The translations under genes were made by a program, and so were the position numbers. Source: an uncultured Ruminococcus sp. (GTDB lineage: Bacteria; Bacillota; Clostridia; Oscillospirales; Acutalibacteraceae). From it: 64,000 nt of DNA. This document shows, in pieces, positions 13,019 to 22,703 of this stretch (position 1 is the first letter of the stretch; each line of letters opens with the position of its first letter). The stretch is taken from contig CAJODM010000001.1 of the NCBI GenBank assembly GCA_905233755.1, positions 1-64,000 of the forward strand, written 5' to 3'. Under the pieces are notes generated by a model. It saw only the letters and a program-made list of their open reading frames with translations, made no database searches and was not told where the DNA came from.

Positions 13019-13747
13019 TCACATCTCCCAGTTATGCCAGACGTTCTGGATATCGTCGTTGTCCTCGAACATATCGAGCATCTTCTGCATATTGGCGGCG
13101 GTGTCCTCGCTGTCGAGCTTGACATAGGTGGACGGTACCTGCTCGACCTCGGCAGAAGCAAAGGTATATCCCTTTGCCTCCATATCGTCGCGGATCGCCG
13201 ACAGGTCGTCGGGCACTGTATAGATCGTGAAGATATCCTCATCCGCCTCAAAGTCGGCAGCCCCCGCCTCGAGCGCATCCTCCATCACGGTGTCCTCGTC
13301 CCGCTCGAGCTCCTCGCGCTCGATGATGATGACGCCCTTCTTCTCGAAGAGGAACGATACGCATCCCGGGGTGCCCATGTTGCCGCCGAACTTGTCGAAG
13401 TAGTGGCGGACCTCGCCGGCGGTGCGGTTGCGGTTATCGGTCAGCGCCTCGACGATGACGGCGACGCCGCTCGGGCCGTAGCCCTCATAGGTGACCGCCT
13501 CATAGTTTGCGCCTTCGCCGCCCTGTGCCTTCTTGATGATGCGGTCGATGTTGTCGTTCGGGACGTTGTTCGCCTTTGCCTTGGCGATACATTCGCGCAG
13601 CTTCGAGTTGACGCTCGGGTCGGCAGAACCGCCGTCGCGGATCGCGACCATCAGCTCGCGCCCGATCTTGGTGAACACCTTGGCGCGGGCCGCGTCGTTC
13701 TTGCCCTTCTTCTGTTTGATGGTACTCCATTTGTTATGTCCTGACAT
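13019..13747 (-). CDS. yebC: YebC/PmpR family protein
   Basis: The 242-residue protein opens with the family signature MSGHNKWSTIKQKKGKND and continues with RAKVFTKIGRELMVAIRDGG and the NVPNDNIDRIIKKAQG block. The family has been described both as transcriptional regulators and, more recently, as factors that help translation through proline stretches; which applies here cannot be told. All three domains appear intact and the length is typical. It is a single-gene unit with a good promoter (13782-13810) and a shared terminator. Confidence 0.93.
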   Translation of the reverse strand: MSGHNKWSTIKQKKGKNDAARAKVFTKIGRELMVAIRDGGSADPSVNSKLRECIAKAKANNVPNDNIDRIIKKAQGGEGANYEAVTYEGYGPSGVAVIVEALTDNRNRTAGEVRHYFDKFGGNMGTPGCVSFLFEKKGVIIIEREELERDEDTVMEDALEAGAADFEADEDIFTIYTVPDDLSAIRDDMEAKGYTFASAEVEQVPSTYVKLDSEDTAANMQKMLDMFEDNDDIQNVWHNWEM

Positions 13748-13781
13748 GGTATCTCATTCCTTCTCTTTATATTACAGGGAT

Positions 13782-13810
13782 ATCATACCACACAATGCGT
13801 GGGATTGCAA
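13782..13810 (-). promoter_or_regulatory. SigmaA promoter of yebC
   Basis: On the minus strand TTGCAA (13805-13810) and TATGAT (13782-13787) are separated by 17 bases, with a TG one base before the -10. The start codon is 35 bases downstream of the -10, and GAAGGA is present in the leader. Confidence 0.7.
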
Positions 13811-13839
13811 ATATTGATTACAGTTTTGTAACCAACCGC

Positions 13840-13868
13840 TTGTCACTATGCTTTGTCGGGTGTATAAT
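13840..13868 (+). promoter_or_regulatory. SigmaA promoter of the yicC-remA-gmk operon
   Basis: TTGTCA (13840-13845) and a perfect TATAAT (13863-13868) are 17 bases apart. The yicC start is 30 bases downstream. This is probably the main promoter for the long gene run that follows, since no terminator is seen until 26392. Confidence 0.8.
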
Positions 13869-13897
13869 GGTGAAAATGGGTTGAAAGGAGATCGGCT

Positions 13898-14776
13898 ATG
13901 ACCAGATCTATGACCGGCTTCGGACGTGCCGAGATGACGGTCGGTACACGCGATATCATTGTCGAAGTGAAGAGCGTGAACCACCGGTATCTCGAGTTCT
14001 CCTGCCGGACGACGCGGGGCTACAGCTTCCTTGAGGAGAAGATGAAGAAGTACATCTCTGAGCGCGTCAGCCGCGGCAAGGTGGATATGTATATCTCGAT
14101 CAGCGAGATAGACGACTCGTCCGTCGAGGTGGAGCTGAACCGCCCGCTGCTGTCGGGCTATGTGGCGGCGATGAACGCGATCGCCGACGAGTACGGTGTG
14201 ACGAACGATATGACGGTGACGTCGCTGTCGCGGTTTCCCGATGTGTTCCAGATCCGCCGTCCCCCCTCGGATGAGGAGGCGGTGTTCTCGGACGTCAGGA
14301 CGGTCGCAGATGTTGCGCTCGAGCAGTTCCTCTCGATGCGAAAGAGCGAGGGCGAGCGGCTGCGCGCGGATATCCTTGCGCGCGCTCGGACAATCATCGA
14401 TATCGTTAGTGAGATCGAGCAGCGATCACCCGTCACGGTGCAGGAGTACCGCGACCGCCTGTATGCTAAGCTGTCCGAGATTCTGAGATCGAACGATATC
14501 GACGATCAGCGCATCCTGACCGAGGCGGCGATCTTTGCCGACAAGGTGGCGGTGGATGAGGAGACGGTGCGGCTGCGGTCCCACTTCGATCAGCTCGAAC
14601 GGTTCCTCAGTGTCGACGGCCCCGTCGGGCGCAAGCTCGATTTCATCGTGCAGGAGATGAACCGTGAGGCGAACACCATCGGCTCCAAGGTGACCGATTC
14701 GACCCTCGCCCACAAGGTCGTCGAGATCAAGGGCGAGATCGAGAAGATCCGCGAGCAGATCCAGAATATCGAATGA
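13898..14776 (+). CDS. yicC: YicC family endoribonuclease-like protein
   Basis: The 292-residue protein begins with the family signature MTRSMTGFGRAE and ends with the DUF1732-like block ending LAHKVVEIKGEIEKIREQIQNIE, where the family has acidic metal ligands. YicC of E. coli has been described as an RNase acting on small RNAs; here that is assumed by family. The start is supported by GAAAGGAG. The yicC-remA-gmk-rpoZ order is typical of Firmicutes. Confidence 0.93.
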   Translation: MTRSMTGFGRAEMTVGTRDIIVEVKSVNHRYLEFSCRTTRGYSFLEEKMKKYISERVSRGKVDMYISISEIDDSSVEVELNRPLLSGYVAAMNAIADEYGVTNDMTVTSLSRFPDVFQIRRPPSDEEAVFSDVRTVADVALEQFLSMRKSEGERLRADILARARTIIDIVSEIEQRSPVTVQEYRDRLYAKLSEILRSNDIDDQRILTEAAIFADKVAVDEETVRLRSHFDQLERFLSVDGPVGRKLDFIVQEMNREANTIGSKVTDSTLAHKVVEIKGEIEKIREQIQNIE

Positions 14777-14786
14777 GGGGCAGAAG

Positions 14787-15032
14787 ATGAGATTTGTCAA
14801 CATAGGATTCGGCAACGTCGTGAATATCAGCAAGATCGTCACCGTCGTCAGCCCCGAGAGCGCGCCCATCAAGCGCATCGTCCAGACCAGCAAGGCGGAC
14901 GCGACCCTTGTGGACGCCACCTTCGGCAGAAAGTGCAAGGCGGTCATCATCACCGACAGCGACTATATCGTGCTGTCGGCGCTCACCACCGAGACCATCT
15001 ATGCCCGCATGGAGGAGAAGAACGATGGCTAG
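14787..15032 (+). CDS. remA: RemA-like DNA-binding regulator (DUF370)
   Basis: At 81 residues it has the length and signature (NIGFGNVVNISKIVTVVSPE and SAPIKRIVQ) of RemA, a DNA-binding protein that activates matrix genes and osmoprotection genes in Bacillus subtilis. Its targets in this organism are unknown. It lies ten bases after yicC and overlaps gmk by eight bases, the order seen across Firmicutes. Confidence 0.9.
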   Translation: MRFVNIGFGNVVNISKIVTVVSPESAPIKRIVQTSKADATLVDATFGRKCKAVIITDSDYIVLSALTTETIYARMEEKNDG

Positions 15033-15600
15033 ACGAGGGCTGCTGGTCGTGTTCGCGGGCGCATCGGGCGTCGGCAAGGGCACGATTATGAAACAGGTAT
15101 TGCCGCAGGACGAGCGCTTTCGGCTGTCGGTATCGGCGACCACCCGCCTGCCCAGAGAGGGCGAGGTGGACGGTCGGGAGTACTACTTTATCACCCGAGA
15201 GCGGTATGATCAGATGGTGCGCGACGGGATGTTCCTCGAGCACGCCGAGTACTGCGGAAACGGCTACGGCACCCCCAAGGCGCCGGTGATGGAGATGCTC
15301 GATCGCGGGCTCGACGTCTTTCTCGAGATCGAGCTCAACGGGTTCCTCCAGGTGAAGGAGGCGTACCCTGAGCTGCTGAGCATCTTTGTCGTCCCGCCGA
15401 GCATGGACGAGCTGCGCGCCCGGCTGATAGGGCGCGGAACCGAGACCGACGAGAGTATTGAGAGTCGGCTGTGTACCGCCATGTACGAGATCAGCCAAAA
15501 AGACCTGTTCGACCATATTATTATCAACGATGACGTGGACCGCGCCGCCGGTGAGGTGCTCGCCATTATCAGGAATAAGAGAGAGGAGAATCTATCATGA
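15025..15600 (+). CDS. gmk: Guanylate kinase
   Basis: Phosphorylates GMP to GDP. The 191-residue protein has the P-loop GASGVGKGT, the GMP-binding block SVSATTRLPREGEVDGREYYF, and the lid arginines in RLIGRGTETDESIESRL. The ATG at 15025, inside the end of remA, has GGAGGAG eight to ten bases upstream and starts just before the conserved core, so a longer in-frame start at 14908 was rejected. Confidence 0.96.
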   Translation: MARRGLLVVFAGASGVGKGTIMKQVLPQDERFRLSVSATTRLPREGEVDGREYYFITRERYDQMVRDGMFLEHAEYCGNGYGTPKAPVMEMLDRGLDVFLEIELNGFLQVKEAYPELLSIFVVPPSMDELRARLIGRGTETDESIESRLCTAMYEISQKDLFDHIIINDDVDRAAGEVLAIIRNKREENLS

Positions 15601-15791
15601 GAAGAGCATCATTAGATGATATGCTGACCGGCAAGGAGAGCCGCTATGCGCTGGTGATCGGCGTGGCTAAGCGCGCCCGCGAGATTGCCGACGATTTCAA
15701 GGACGAGGGGATCATCACCGACGACAAGCCCGTCCTTCTGGCTATCGACGAGTTCAAGAATCACAAGTTCAATATCCTGGAAGAAGACTGA
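15597..15791 (+). CDS. rpoZ: RNA polymerase omega subunit
   Basis: Small 64-residue subunit that supports assembly of the beta' subunit. It has the omega pattern: DMLTGKESRYALVIGVAKRAREI, then KPVLLAIDEF. It starts with an ATGA overlap with gmk and ends overlapping priA by one base (TGATG). The length is at the short end for Firmicutes, where 65-75 is common. Confidence 0.93.
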   Translation: MRRASLDDMLTGKESRYALVIGVAKRAREIADDFKDEGIITDDKPVLLAIDEFKNHKFNILEED

Positions 15792-18226
15792 TGTCGGGGC
15801 TTCTGGCCACTGTCGCGGTCGAGAACACCGTACTGCACTTTGATCGCGAGTACAGCTACCGCGTACCGGATGAGATGCACGTGCTGCCCGGATGTCGGGT
15901 GGTGGTGCCGTTCGGCCGATCGAACGCGCGGCGGCAGGGCATCGTCCTTGGGATCGAGCAGGCGGATACAGATGATCTCAAATCGATCCTGTCCCTGCTC
16001 GATACATCGCCGATCCTGTCTGCTGAGATGCTCGAGATGGTGCGGTTCATGAAGTCGCACTGCTTTTGTACCTACTATGACGCGGTCAAGGCGATGCTCC
16101 CCGCCGGTGTGAACTACAGCTTCTCACAGGAGTATGCGGTTGCAGACGGTCTCGGGGACAGGGTTTTTGACCTGCCCGATGAAGAGCGGCGCATTATCAG
16201 CTATATTCTGTCAAAGAATAATAAAGCCGAAAAGCATCATCTGCTCACGGACTTCGGCTATGCCGACAGCAGCGTGCCCGACCGCATGGTCGACAGTGGG
16301 ATCCTCTGCCGCAGCGATGTCTCGCTGCGCAAGCTCTCCGACAAGACCGTGAAGATGGTGCGGCTGACCGCTGACTATGACGCTTCTCTCGATGATGTTC
16401 GGTTGACCGACAAGCAGTCATCGGTGCTCGATACGCTCGTGTCGGTCGGCTCGGCGTCGGTCAAGGAGCTGTGCTACTATACCGGTGTGACCGCATCGGT
16501 CCCCGACTCGCTTGTCAAGAAGGGCATCGCCGAGTACTATGACGACGAGGTGTTTCGCATCCCGCCCGCACTATCCGCCGGCCGGCTCGATATCGTGCTC
16601 AACGACGAGCAGCAGGCGGCGTTTGATTCGCTGTATCAGCTGTATCGAAGCGATCGCGCCGAGGTATCGCTGCTCTACGGCGTGACGGGCTCGGGCAAGA
16701 CCGGCGTGTTCTTCAAGCTGATCGAGCGGGTGCTGCAGCACGGTCAGGACGTGATCGTGATGGTGCCCGAGATCGCGCTGACGCCCCAGCTTATCGCCGT
16801 GTTCAAGTCGAGCTTCGGCGATCAGGTGGCGGTGTTCCACTCGGCGCTGTCGCTCGGCGAGCGCATGGACGAGTACAAGCGTGTCGAACGCGGGATCGCC
16901 AGGATCGCCGTGGGCACGCGCTCGGCGGTGTTCGCTCCGTTTCGCTCTCTGGGGCTGATCGTCATGGACGAGGAGCAGGAGCACACCTACAAGTCCGAGA
17001 GCAAGCCGCGGTTCCACGCGCGAGAGCTTGCGAAGTTTCGCTGCTCGTATCATCAGTGTCTGCTGTTGCTGTCGTCCGCAACACCGTCGGTCGAGAGCTT
17101 CTATATGGCACAGAGCGGGCGCTATCATCTGCAGCGGCTGACCCGTCGGTACGGGAGAGCGACGCTGCCCGACGTCATCATCGCCGACATGAACGAGGAA
17201 CATCCCGCGATGGGCGCATCGGCGTTTTCGAGCGAGCTGCTCGACGGGATCGCCGAGAACCTCGAGCACTCCCACCAGAGCATCCTGCTGCTCAACCGCC
17301 GCGGGCACAACACCTTTGTCACCTGTTCGTCGTGCCGCGAGCCGATCACCTGTCCCAACTGCTCTATCTCGCTGACCTATCACAGCGCGAACAACCGGCT
17401 GATGTGCCACTACTGCGGCTACTCGATGGACTATACCAGCGAGTGCCCGACCTGTCACAGCCATGCGCTGCGGTTCTCGGGTGCGGGCACCCAGCGCGCC
17501 GAGGCAGAGCTGTCCGACCTGTTCCCGAGCGCGCGTGTGCTCAGGATGGACGCCGACTCGACGATGACGCGCTCGTCCCATTCGGACAAGCTGTCCGCGT
17601 TTGCTGCGGGCGAGTATGATATCCTTGTCGGGACCCAGATGGTCGCCAAGGGCCTGGACTTTCCCAACGTGACGCTCGTAGGGGTGCTGAATGCCGACAG
17701 CATGCTGTACCTCGACGACTTTCGCAGCTATGAGAACACCTTCTCGCTGTTGACCCAGGTGGTCGGACGCTCCGGCAGGGGCGGGGAGAAGGGACGCGCC
17801 GTGATCCAGACCTACACCCCCGAGAACCCGATCATCTCGCTTGCGGCGTCCCAGGACTACGACGCTTTCTATCGCGCCGAGATCGCGCTTCGGCGATCGC
17901 TCTTGTACCCGCCGTACGTGTCGATGTGCCTCGTCGGGTTTGTCGCGAGGGAAGGAAACATGGCGAGTAGGGCGTCGCGCGGCTTTGCCGAGGAGCTTAC
18001 CGCGCTGCTGTCCGACCGGTACCCCGATATGCCGATCCGCATTCTCGGGCCGTCGCCTGCCGGCGTGTTCAAGGTGAATAACAAGTACAGATATAAGCTG
18101 GTGCTGAAATGCCGCAACGACAGCCGGTTTCGCACGATGCTCCTTTCTCTGCTCGAGCGTTTCGGCAGTAACAAAGAGTATCGCGGCGTGACCGTCTATG
18201 CGGATATGCACCCGATCGATATATAA
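15791..18226 (+). CDS. priA: Primosomal helicase PriA
   Basis: 3'-5' helicase that restarts stalled replication forks. The 811-residue protein has the N-terminal DNA-binding domain (VAVENTVLHFDREYSYRVP), Walker A GVTGSGKTGVF, a DEEQEHTYKSE box (DEEH type), and two zinc-binding clusters (CSSC, CPNC, CHYC, CPTC) near residues 515-560, then helicase motifs with GTQMVAKGLDFP and QVVGRSGRG. The length is normal. It sits in the conserved rpoZ-priA-def-fmt string. Confidence 0.96.
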   Translation: MSGLLATVAVENTVLHFDREYSYRVPDEMHVLPGCRVVVPFGRSNARRQGIVLGIEQADTDDLKSILSLLDTSPILSAEMLEMVRFMKSHCFCTYYDAVKAMLPAGVNYSFSQEYAVADGLGDRVFDLPDEERRIISYILSKNNKAEKHHLLTDFGYADSSVPDRMVDSGILCRSDVSLRKLSDKTVKMVRLTADYDASLDDVRLTDKQSSVLDTLVSVGSASVKELCYYTGVTASVPDSLVKKGIAEYYDDEVFRIPPALSAGRLDIVLNDEQQAAFDSLYQLYRSDRAEVSLLYGVTGSGKTGVFFKLIERVLQHGQDVIVMVPEIALTPQLIAVFKSSFGDQVAVFHSALSLGERMDEYKRVERGIARIAVGTRSAVFAPFRSLGLIVMDEEQEHTYKSESKPRFHARELAKFRCSYHQCLLLLSSATPSVESFYMAQSGRYHLQRLTRRYGRATLPDVIIADMNEEHPAMGASAFSSELLDGIAENLEHSHQSILLLNRRGHNTFVTCSSCREPITCPNCSISLTYHSANNRLMCHYCGYSMDYTSECPTCHSHALRFSGAGTQRAEAELSDLFPSARVLRMDADSTMTRSSHSDKLSAFAAGEYDILVGTQMVAKGLDFPNVTLVGVLNADSMLYLDDFRSYENTFSLLTQVVGRSGRGGEKGRAVIQTYTPENPIISLAASQDYDAFYRAEIALRRSLLYPPYVSMCLVGFVAREGNMASRASRGFAEELTALLSDRYPDMPIRILGPSPAGVFKVNNKYRYKLVLKCRNDSRFRTMLLSLLERFGSNKEYRGVTVYADMHPIDI

Positions 18227-18238
18227 GGAGTGAACCCC

Positions 18239-18720
18239 ATGGCTCTGAGAAACATAGTAACCGAGGGCGACCCGATCCTGCTCAAGAAGTGTCGCCCGGT
18301 CGAGAAGTTTGATACGCGGCTTCATACGCTGCTCGACGATATGGCACAGACCCTGCACGAGTCGGGCGGCGTAGGGCTTGCCGCGCCACAGGTCGGGATC
18401 CTGCGGCGGGTATGCATCATCGACGTGGGCGAGGGCGTGACCGAGTTCATCAACCCCGTCATCATCGAGTCCGACGGCGATCAAGAGGTGCAGGAGGGAT
18501 GCCTCTCGTGCCCTAACGAGTTCGGCATCATCCACCGCCCCATGCACGTCAAAGCGCAGTTTTATGACCGCAACGGCAACGAGCAGACCATCGAGGGCGA
18601 CGGGCTGTTCGCCCAGGCGATGTGTCACGAGTTCGACCACCTCGACGGCATCCTCTTCAAGACGAAGGTCGAGCGGATGCTCACCGCAGAGGAGCTCGAA
18701 GAGATGCAAGAGGACGACGC

Positions 18721-18724
<4 letters not shown>
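18239..18724 (+). CDS. def: Peptide deformylase
   Basis: Removes the formyl group from nascent protein N-termini. The 161-residue enzyme has all three motifs: GVGLAAPQVG, EGCLS (metal cysteine) and the metal site HEFDHLDG. A GTG at 18230 is in frame, but AAGGAG ends at 18230 and is properly spaced from the ATG at 18239, so 18239 was chosen. It is followed directly by fmt, which adds the formyl group that this enzyme removes. Confidence 0.96.
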
Positions 18725-19641
<917 letters not shown>

Positions 19642-19642
19642 T

Positions 19643-20338
19643 ATGGGTTTTTACTACTATGACTGGTCATATATCATCTTCATGCTGCCGTGCCTTATCC
19701 TCTCGCTCATCTGCAGCGCAAAGGTGAACGCGGCATTCTCGAAGTACTCAAAGATTCAGAACTCCCGCGGTATCACCGGTGCCGAGGCGGCGCGTGCGGT
19801 GCTCAGCGCCCACGGCGTCACCGGCGTGACGATCGAGCACGTCTCGGGGAATTTGAACGATCACTTTGACCCAAGGACGAACACCATCCGCCTGTCGGAT
19901 CCCGTCTTTGGCGCGACGAGCGTCGCGGCGGTCGGCGTTGCCTGTCACGAGGCGGGCCACGCGGTTCAGCACGCCGAGGGCTATGTCCCCAACAAGATCC
20001 GTTCTGCGATCGTGCCGGTCGCCAACATCGGCTCGAAGTTCAGCTGGATACTCATCATCATCGGGATGATCCTGCCGACCCAGTTCTCGGTTGTCATCAC
20101 GATCGGGATCGTGTTGTTCTCGGCGTCGGTGCTGTTCACGCTGGTGACGCTGCCGGTCGAGTTCAACGCGTCGAACCGCGCGCTGAAGACGATCAAGGAG
20201 ACGCGGCTGTTGAACGACAACGAGTATGTCGGCGCGAAGAAGACGCTCTCTGCTGCCGCGATGACCTATGTGGCGGCTGCCGCGACGGCGGTGATGCAGC
20301 TGCTGCGGCTGCTGCTGATCGCGAACCGGAGACGCTGA
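19643..20338 (+). CDS. yugP: Membrane zinc metallopeptidase, YugP family
   Basis: A 231-residue membrane protein with an N-terminal helix (about residues 9-26), the zinc motif CHEAGH (His near 102 and 106, Glu 103) followed by AVQHAEGY, a hydrophobic hairpin near residues 130-170, and a C-terminal hydrophobic segment. The family is neutral zinc metallopeptidase of unknown substrate. The ATG at 19643 follows the fmt stop by one base with GGAGG inside the end of fmt; a longer reading into fmt was rejected. It sits between fmt and rsmB, as in many Clostridia. Confidence 0.9.
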   Translation: MGFYYYDWSYIIFMLPCLILSLICSAKVNAAFSKYSKIQNSRGITGAEAARAVLSAHGVTGVTIEHVSGNLNDHFDPRTNTIRLSDPVFGATSVAAVGVACHEAGHAVQHAEGYVPNKIRSAIVPVANIGSKFSWILIIIGMILPTQFSVVITIGIVLFSASVLFTLVTLPVEFNASNRALKTIKETRLLNDNEYVGAKKTLSAAAMTYVAAAATAVMQLLRLLLIANRRR

Positions 20339-20342
20339 CACC

Positions 20343-21680
20343 ATGGAACCATCGGTGAACGTCAGGAGGATCGCGCTGTACACCCTCGAGCGTGTGCTGG
20401 ATGAGGGTGCGTATTCGGCGCTCGCGCTGAACGCGGCGATCAAAGAGCATCACCTGTCCGCGCGCGATGCGTCCTTTCTCTCGGCGCTCACCTACGGGGT
20501 GCTGGAGCGGCTACTCTTGCTCGATCATGTCATCCGACAGTACTCGTCGCTGCGGATCGGTAAGATCGAGCCGCGCACGCTGATGATCCTGCGGCTTGGG
20601 ATATACCAGCTGCTATACATGGATCGCGTGCCCGACAGCGCGGCGGTGAACGAGAGCGTGAAGCTGTGCAAGAAGTGCGGGATGTTCAAGAGCGCGGGGT
20701 TTGTCAACGGGCTGCTGCGGTCATTCCTGCGTGCTGAGAAGCAGTTCTCGCTGCCGGATGCGCTGCCACAGCGGTTATCTGTTCAGTACTCCTGTCCGCA
20801 GGGGGTCGTCTCGATGTGGCTGTCCTCGTATGGCGAGGAGCTGACCGAGCGGCTGCTGCAGGAACTGATCGGCCGCCCGCCGCTGACGATCCGCGTCAAC
20901 ACCCTGAAGACCTCGGTCGATAAGCTGACAGAACAGCTGCAGTCCCACGACATCGAGGTGGAGCGCGTGCCGTACCTGCCGTATGCCTTGAACCTCAGCC
21001 ACACCGGCTCGCTCGAGGAGCTGGACGCCTTTGAGCGCGGGCTGTTCTATGTCGAGGACGGATCGTCACAGCTATGCTGTGAGATGCTCGGCGCTATGCC
21101 GCACGAGACCGTCTGTGACATATGCGCCGCCCCGGGCGGCAAGTCGTTCTACTCGGCGATGCTTATGGGGGACACCGGCACGGTCTATGCCTATGATATC
21201 CATAAACATAAGGTTCGGCTGATCGAATCATCTGCCGCGCGGCTGGGGATCACGGCGATCCACGCTGCTGTCCGCGATGCCGCTGATGACACCGCGGTTC
21301 TGCCCCGGTGTGACCGGATTTTGTGCGATGTGCCCTGTTCGGGGCTTGGGATTCTGCGTCGAAAGCCCGAAATTCGTTACAAAAAAGATACATTTATTGA
21401 CATATTGCCAAAGTTGCAATACAGTATATTGTGTATAAACGCAGATTTTGCACCTATAGGTGGTACGGTGGTGTATTCTACCTGTACCCTGCGGGATGAG
21501 GAGAACCGCGCTGTCGTCGATCGGTTCCTGTCGGAACACCCGGCGTTCATCGGCGAGGAGCTGACGCTTCCACAGGGGCTTGGACGTGCAGTGGATGAGC
21601 CGCCGCATATGCTGACGGTGCTGCCGACGATGTTCGGCTCGGACGGGTTCTTCATCGCGAAGTTCAGGAGGATACGATGA
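20343..21680 (+). CDS. rsmB: 16S rRNA (cytosine-967-C5)-methyltransferase
   Basis: Methylates C967 of 16S rRNA with SAM. The 445-residue protein has an N-terminal NusB-like RNA-binding domain (residues 1-140) and a C-terminal Rossmann methyltransferase with CAAPGGKSF, the DVPCSGLGILRRKPEIR loop (Cys near residue 332) and the catalytic Cys in STCTLRDEEN (near 381). The DNA coding for residues about 340-380 (21361-21480) is strikingly AT-rich with AAA, ATT and TTT codons, unlike the rest of the gene, although the protein motif is intact. It ends in an ATGA overlap with rlmN. Confidence 0.95.
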   Translation: MEPSVNVRRIALYTLERVLDEGAYSALALNAAIKEHHLSARDASFLSALTYGVLERLLLLDHVIRQYSSLRIGKIEPRTLMILRLGIYQLLYMDRVPDSAAVNESVKLCKKCGMFKSAGFVNGLLRSFLRAEKQFSLPDALPQRLSVQYSCPQGVVSMWLSSYGEELTERLLQELIGRPPLTIRVNTLKTSVDKLTEQLQSHDIEVERVPYLPYALNLSHTGSLEELDAFERGLFYVEDGSSQLCCEMLGAMPHETVCDICAAPGGKSFYSAMLMGDTGTVYAYDIHKHKVRLIESSAARLGITAIHAAVRDAADDTAVLPRCDRILCDVPCSGLGILRRKPEIRYKKDTFIDILPKLQYSILCINADFAPIGGTVVYSTCTLRDEENRAVVDRFLSEHPAFIGEELTLPQGLGRAVDEPPHMLTVLPTMFGSDGFFIAKFRRIR

Positions 21681-22702
21681 TCGATCTGAGATCCATGACG
21701 CGCGATGAGCTGACGCGCTACCTTGTCGACAGCGGGTTTGAGAAGTACCGCGCAAGTCAGGTATATAACTGGCTTACAAAGGGAGCGACGGACTTCTCTG
21801 AGATGACGAACCTGCCCGAGCGGCTCAGGCGGTTCCTGCGCGAGCATACTTATCTTGCCACTGCCCGGATCGTCAGACGACAGGTGTCGAAGATCGACGG
21901 CACAGTGAAGTACCTGATGCAGCTATACGACGGCGAGTATATCGAGAGCGTTCTGATGCGCTATCACCACGGGCTGTCTATCTGTATCTCGGCCCAGGTG
22001 GGTTGCAAGATGGGCTGTACCTTCTGCGCGACCGGCAAAAGCGGCTATGCCCGCGACCTTACTACGTCCGAGATGCTCGCCCAGATCATGTCTGCGAGCG
22101 ACGACTGCGGCGAGCGTATTGCAAACGTCGTGCTGATGGGGATGGGTGAGCCGTTCGATAACTATGAGAACGTGATGCGGTTTTTGTCGCTCTTGCCCGA
22201 TACCGTCGGCATCGGGATGCGGCATATCACGATATCCACCTGCGGGATCGTCCCGCGTATCTATGAATTTGCCGACCGTATGCTCCAGTGCGGGCTGTCG
22301 GTCTCGCTGCATGCGCCGCATGACGAGCAGCGGTCGATGACGATGCCGATTAACCGTCGCTACCCGATCGGCGAGCTGATGCAGGCGTGCCGCTATTATA
22401 CCGATAAGACCGGCCGCCGCATCACCTTTGAGTATGCGCTCATCGACGGCGTGAACGACAGCGACGAGTCCGCCCGCGCGCTCGGGCGGCTGGTACAGGG
22501 GATGCTCTGCCATATCAACCTGATACCGGTGAACACCGTCACGGGTGCTCGCTATCAGAAGAGTACAACCGAACGCCGTACAGCGTTCTGTCATAGATTG
22601 TCCGAGATGGGGGTCAATGCGACCGTGCGGCGTACGCTCGGCGCGGATATCGACGCCTCGTGCGGACAGCTGAAGAGAAATTTTGAGAAAGGGGATGTGT
22701 GA
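21677..22702 (+). CDS. rlmN: Dual-specificity rRNA/tRNA (adenine-C2)-methyltransferase RlmN
   Basis: Radical-SAM enzyme that methylates A2503 of 23S rRNA and A37 of some tRNAs. The 341-residue protein has the cluster motif CKMGCTFC (Cys near 110, 114, 117), GMGEPFDNYENV, and a C-terminal conserved cysteine in DASCGQL (near residue 331). Length and motif order are standard. It starts inside the rsmB stop codon. Confidence 0.96.
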   Translation: MIDLRSMTRDELTRYLVDSGFEKYRASQVYNWLTKGATDFSEMTNLPERLRRFLREHTYLATARIVRRQVSKIDGTVKYLMQLYDGEYIESVLMRYHHGLSICISAQVGCKMGCTFCATGKSGYARDLTTSEMLAQIMSASDDCGERIANVVLMGMGEPFDNYENVMRFLSLLPDTVGIGMRHITISTCGIVPRIYEFADRMLQCGLSVSLHAPHDEQRSMTMPINRRYPIGELMQACRYYTDKTGRRITFEYALIDGVNDSDESARALGRLVQGMLCHINLIPVNTVTGARYQKSTTERRTAFCHRLSEMGVNATVRRTLGADIDASCGQLKRNFEKGDV

Positions 22703-22703
22703 C

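Noticed and set aside
16571..18709. A 712-residue frame on the minus strand opposite priA and def
   Set aside because: It mirrors priA codons; GC-rich codon use leaves the complementary frame open. The product has no known motif.
18622..18720. Upstream extension of fmt into def
   Set aside because: The ATG at 18721 begins at the conserved family start and overlaps the def stop codon; the extension is a shadow of def.
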